The notes beneath the pieces were generated by a model. The model worked only from the letters and a program-made list of their open reading frames with translations, searched no databases and had not been told where the DNA came from. Shown here one piece after another: positions 59,136 to 64,000 of a stretch of 64,000 nt of DNA. Both the position numbers and the translations under genes were made by a program. The stretch's first letter is position 1. Every line of letters starts with the position of its first letter. Origin of the DNA: Alisma plantago-aquatica (taxonomy: Eukaryota; Streptophyta; Magnoliopsida; Alismatales; Alismataceae); the NCBI GenBank assembly GCA_963693085.1, contig OY856412.1:964376281-964440280 (forward strand). The letters are read 5' to 3'.

Positions 59136-62120
59136 ATTTTGGGATGCGTTTAGACCTTATCAGTAGACAAATTACAGTAACTAACATTTATGTAGAATTC
59201 TGGATAGCAGTGCACTATTTGATTTTTAATTATTAATTAGGAGCTTGTAATGTTTGTAATTTTAATAAATCTTAGTAAATCAATTACACACAACATTATA
59301 AATTATCATAATTTTTAGAGAAGGTTTGATCTCTAAAATACATGAATTACAGAAACCATTTTATGACAGAAAAATCTACTGAAATAAGAAAAAGTTTAGT
59401 GAGGGGTCAAAGTGCAATTGACCCAAGCAGCTCAATTTCTCTATATGATCAACCTAACACACAAGGAGCTCTCATAATTCATGGTTCATTCTAGAGAAAT
59501 GAAATCCTAGAGAGAGAGGGAGAGTTAGGGTTTGAGAGGAGAAAATGATGGAGATGTTGACCTAGGGTTTTGCGGTCCGAGGAATGATGAAATCATGTAA
59601 GTTTAGCTTCTTCGGATATAGTTTCATGGTGAATCTTCTCTCACATGTCAAAATTCCGTCCCTCCTCTGATTTGATCCAAAATGGTATCAAAACTTCCCC
59701 TTTTCTCACTCTTTCTTCATAATCCCTCATTTTAGGGTTTTCGGGTTGAAAGGAAGAAGAATCAGGAGAATTGCTAGGGATTTGATATGAGATAGAGATT
59801 TTCAAGAATGTGTTGTGTTTTTAAGGTGTTTTCACACCTTAGGGTGAGTGAGAACTTCCTTTAAATAGTATATTGTATGAAAATTGGTTAAATCATCCAT
59901 AATCTTTAATTGCTTAGTATGCGACTACAAACCCTGAATTGTCTATTTGTTCTAAGTTGTTGCAAAATGATATGAAATGGACTCTTCCTCTGTTTGGATG
60001 AATTTCAGATGATAAAATCATATTAGAAATGTATATAATACATTCTAATGAGAATTCCCTAAGTATTCACAGAGGTTATAAGAATAAATTGAAATATAGG
60101 GAATTTTTTAATGACTGAAATTTGTTGTATAAGTAAATAGAGAAATTTGCTTATCAAGATCCCCTTGGTTATGAATGATTGTTTATCTAAATTCATTGTA
60201 CATATATGTTAGATAGTATCTTGATTTGTTTAAGGTGAATAGTGTTTTTTTTAATATCTCAGTAAAGAGGTTGAAACCCTAAATGTGAGGAAAGTTGGAT
60301 ATTTACGAATAGATATTGTAAAATCCATTTGAAAGGATTTTCTTAACATGATAGACTTTATTTATTCAATTTTATTCTTGATGCATGATATCTCAGTGAA
60401 TGGCATGGAAACCTAAATTCAGCTCAGTTCTACGGTTTCATACATATATTGATTGTATATGATTTGTTGAAAGCGGTCTTTATTCAGTGAATGTTTATGT
60501 CATATGAAATCCTTATGAGAGCCATGTGATAAGTGAATGAGGTAAATGAAACCCTAAAGATAGGGTGTTCAATGAATCAAGTATTGTGATATGAATGTTC
60601 TTAGTATGACATGTGGTGATGCTTAATAGTTCAATTGCATGATTCTAGTGTATAAAGTGCCAAGTTGACATGTATTCTGTTTATTTAAGAATTTTAGTCT
60701 GTATGTATGTATGGTATGATGATTACTCAGAATATTACAATGTTTTGAATATACTGCTCTGCCAAGTTTAGAATGATATACATGTTGTATTATAAACTTC
60801 AAATAAATAGACGTGGTACCATAGAGATATCAGAGTCAAGTATAACTAAGAAAAAGGTACAATGTAGAAAGAGCTTTCCAAGAATAATAAAATAATAGAC
60901 ATAGGTACCATGAACACCGCAGATTCCCTATGGATGTCTGCACTGTAGGGAGGAAACGATCCACCCTGGAAGTGACTAGTATACGGGGATCAGATCACAC
61001 CCACAGAGCGTGTGGGGAGACGAAGCCCTTGAAGTAGTCTCCTAAGAGAAGATAGGTTACCCAACATGAACCAGAGATCCCGGTGGTAAACCAGAGGTAC
61101 CCACAAAGCGTACCAAGATGAGGCCCATAGAGCATCTCAAACCCTCTGTCTGTGTACTCAGCCTAGAAGGAGAGGTCCAGTTAAGGCCAACTGTTTAGCC
61201 ACCTTAGTCAGACATGATGGTTCGAGTCAAGCAGACCCAGATTTAGTTCTAGGCTTAGCTTCTCGGGTTTTAAGCTAAGTCTTGTACGGTGAGATCGTAG
61301 TTCACTACGAGTCTTCATATATAGAGTACACTGCATATGATCAGTACATAAGCTAAAATATGTTCATATAGGTTTAAAGAGTTTCTTATATGTAAGAAAG
61401 GCAAAGAAAGATTTGAGTACAATTTCCCAGCAATTATTCTTTGTATGTTTCTAAATTATTAGTTCTCTTTGAAATTAATCAAGAATGCTCATATATTGAT
61501 TTACTCTTATTGATATCTAGAGTATCTTTCCATATTTATGATTGTCAATGATTAGTCTCTTTAAAGCTTACTGCTATTATAGTTGATATCAATTGCTCAA
61601 AAGTATATCTGTAATTATATCAGTGTTTTAGACTGTTTCTTTGAAGTACTCATTCACTGAGCGAGTAGGCTCACCCCTCTACTCAAAATTTTTAGGGAAA
61701 TCACATGGAATTGAAGAAGATATCGTTGCATCAGAGTAGATCTATCACAAGAGTTAAGTCTGAGTATAGTTAAGTTCAGTCGGTCCCTGTCACTCTAGGT
61801 CCTTGTATAGATGCGAGAGAGTTGTAAATGATGTTTTATATGTTTGTTTCCTTAATAAGAGAGAATGCAAATGATTGTCATGTCGTATGTACATGGAAGT
61901 GTGAGAAACATAATGAATGTATGGATGTGTATCATTAATGTTGAGATTACATTAGAGAAATAAAAGTTTAATTCTCTTGTAAAGTTAGTTTATGTGGTTC
62001 AATGCGAGAAAACAAAGAGTTTGAAAAAGAATAAAAAGTTAAGGGTGATATTTGTATTACGTTAAATCCTCAATTTAAACCCTAATATCATGATTTGTGG
62101 TAATTGTGAGATCGGGGTGT
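59136..62120 (+). repeat. LTR remnant related to the LTR at 13856-16794
   Basis: There are no genes. From about 60900 to 61700 the sequence matches the reverse complement of roughly 14270-15000, with the same order of landmarks ('acccaacatgaaccagag.tcccggtgg', 'ccctctg.ctgtgtactcagcct', 'attcactgagc.agtag'). It ends GATCGGGGTGTAATA near 62115, like the GATCGGGGCATTACA end of the other LTR. The part 59136-60900 has no clear counterpart. The 5' end is probably lost at the Tekay boundary. Confidence 0.6.
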
Positions 62121-62770
62121 AATAGAAAGTATGCTAAAGAAAGCAAAAAGAAAAATGGAGAAGCTAGGGATCCAGATCGCGTTGAAGAAATCTTTATAAA
62201 GAAAAGATTGTATGCACCAAAAATTCCAATCTCGCACAAGCTTATCAAGGCATACCTGAAAAAAAGATATGAAAAATTCATGGAGGCAGTAAATAAATTG
62301 CACATAGATGTCTCATTTCTTGCTGCTTTGGAGGAGATGCCCACATACGCAAAGTTTTTCAAGAATCTCATCACAAAGAGAAGAAGGGGAAACCATGTTG
62401 AAATGGTACACCTGGAAAACATGTCCAGTGCTTTTATTCAAGCTGAACTGCCAACTAAGAAGAAAGACCCAGGAGCTTTTAACATTCCCTTTTATGTTGG
62501 AGATAACGTTGAAAGGAAGGGTCTAGCATACTTGGGAGCTAGCATAAGCCTGATGCCCCTATGTTTAGCACAAAGATTGGGATTGACCGACATGGTCAAA
62601 ACAAGTATGAGGATTGAACTGGTGGATCACACATTTAAGAGACCAGTGGGTATAGTGGAAGATGTCCCGATCCATGTGGTTCGATTCTTCATACCTTGTG
62701 ATATCATTGTGATAGACACTGTGGAGGACCCAAAGTGTCCTATGATATTTGGATGACCATTTTTGGCAAC
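62121..62770 (+). pseudogene. Athila-like gag end and aspartic protease, broken
   Basis: Open from about 62121 to a TGA at 62754-62756. The text FLAALEEMPTYAKFFKNLI, a KDPGAFNIP motif and GASISLMP followed by RLGL are the conserved Athila gag-protease junction. The protease active-site position is Tyr in YLGASISLMP where the family has Asp. The TGA interrupts the later IFG-PFLAT motif at a position that is normally Arg. After PFLAT the similarity stops at about 62770. A dead fragment with no recognisable LTR of its own on the left. Confidence 0.75.
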
Positions 62771-64000
62771 TGATGCATGGGTTTTGAGTCACTTTTATAG
62801 GCTTATTTTATATCTGCTTATGCATGTATTTGTCATTTTCTTGATTATATTTGCATAATTTACTATAGTTGGCCTTTAAACTCTTTTTGCATCAAATTAT
62901 ACTTATTTTATCATATTTATATGATTTTATATAATCCCTGGACTTATACACATGTTTCGGCACTTTTTCAGGCACTTTTGCATTGTCCAGAGTCGATACT
63001 ATCGACCCTGGTGTCGATAGTATCGACATTTCATCAGAAAGCAACCCCAAAACATGATCTTGGAAGGAATAACCTGTATCATGGTCGATACTATCGACAG
63101 CGTCGGGATCTGGCGATTTTCAGCACTAAAACGGAGCGTTTTAATCCGACGATTGAGCTTTTTTGGAGTCGTAAAGTGGTCCTATGACCTAAGAAGAGCA
63201 CGGCCGGCCCTAGGGGGATCTCATATTGTGTTGCACAACATCCAAGAAGGAGAGAGGGGGAGAGGAGAGAAGAGACAAAGGCCGTCAACCGAGCAATCCG
63301 GGCACCTCCGACGGGCGATTTTGTTGTCGGAAGACTGCAAAATGCACATTTCTCAAGGAGGATCTCCAGGAACACTTTTGTATCAAGGGTTACACGAGTT
63401 TTCTCCATGTTTCCCACGTTTTTCTTCTCTACTCCCATGTCTTTCATTGAAATGACCATGCAGGGCTAATCCCCTTTGTCTTTAGGACCGGGAGTAGCTC
63501 GGGGAAGCATTGTATGACGTTTTTATCATAGTAATTCATAATTTGCCTCCTAAATCTGTGGTATGCTTTCGTTTTCTCAATTATATTGTTATGCTTAATC
63601 ACCATAATGATAATCTAATTCCTTTAATTACTTTGAAAGAAGAATTAACGGTTGAAAAGAGACGAAATTCACATTAATTAACAAATCCCTTGAACAAGGT
63701 GATGTACGGTTAATGGTGGAAACCCAGAGGTCGATTCTAATGCACCTAGTTTAGGGTATAGGTTACTACGATGGTGGAACCGACCTAGACTTAGGTAGTG
63801 AATTGTACCATGATAGTGGACAATTCTGACTACAGGCCACTACCCGGATTGAGAGATGAACTTGAGTAGCTATATGGAAATTCATACAATGAAAACCCGC
63901 AGTGAAACCGCAATCCTAAAGATCTCCATTTGAATTGATTAAACTAAACATTTAATCGATTTCTCTATTTTATTTTATTTTCTTTTATTTTACAACAACT
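62771..64000 (+). repeat. Probable LTR start or leader of another retrotransposon
   Basis: Begins TGATGCATGG right where Athila similarity ends, with a TATA-like stretch TTTTATATAA (about 62928-62937). Three GTCGATA-type palindromes lie at 62992-63098, and a 'gaccgggagtagctcgggg' segment at about 63487. The sequence after 63540 is AT-rich, with 'ggtggaaac'/'gatggtggaacc' motifs. No pol or gag follows before the edge. LTR identity is inferred from the TG start and context only. Confidence 0.4.

Overview
This window looks like intergenic DNA from a large, repeat-rich plant nuclear genome. Nearly everything recognisable is a transposable element: Ty1/copia (Sirevirus lineage), Ty3/gypsy (two Tekay/Del-type chromoviruses and an Athila-like fragment), L1-type LINEs, one CACTA DNA transposon and a long-inverted-repeat foldback element. 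Primer binding sites complementary to initiator tRNA-Met, multiple G-rich polypurine tracts, chromodomains and the CACTA terminus all fit a flowering plant. The species cannot be named from the sequence. No intact host gene, tRNA, rRNA or CRISPR was found; one short stretch at 40.1-40.6 kb may be a decayed host gene.

Layout. 1-7986 (+): the 3' part of a Sirevirus with the end of gag, an intact-looking pol, an extra 553-residue ORF, several polypurine tracts and a complete 3' LTR. The left end lies outside the window. It is inserted into the 3' LTR of a decayed Tekay-type element lying on the minus strand (7987-16794; full 5' LTR at 13856-16794, PBS 13836-13847, broken pol 9597-12040, unassigned DNA 12041-13835). 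16795-21885 is AT-rich with no genes and one foldback element (19941-20557). 21886-25248 (-) is a 5'-truncated LINE with a poly(A) tail and a 13-bp target duplication. About 25880-36850 (-) is an older LINE split by a 7.3-kb CACTA element (27173-34488, TSD aaa) that carries a dead transposase and two long hairpins. 36850-41838 is mostly unassigned, with a LINE scrap and the possible gene relic.

41839-46372 (-) is a gag-only, non-autonomous Sirevirus derivative. Its 5' LTR is cut by a second Tekay element (46373-59135, -) with 4.0-kb LTRs, a chromodomain and several coding breaks. The two flanks of that Tekay element do not match. 59136-62120 (+) is an LTR remnant related, in inverted orientation, to the LTR at 13856-16794. 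62121-62770 (+) is an Athila-like gag-protease fragment. 62771-64000 looks like the start of another LTR.

How the parts work together: these are selfish elements nested in one another, not a pathway. The most unusual signal is that both Sireviruses carry an array of CG-rich palindromes twice, in the LTR promoter region and again inside the element downstream of coding sequence. In the autonomous-looking copy the internal array sits with a TATA box just upstream of the extra ORF. That suggests a promoter block copied from the LTR that gives the third gene its own transcript.
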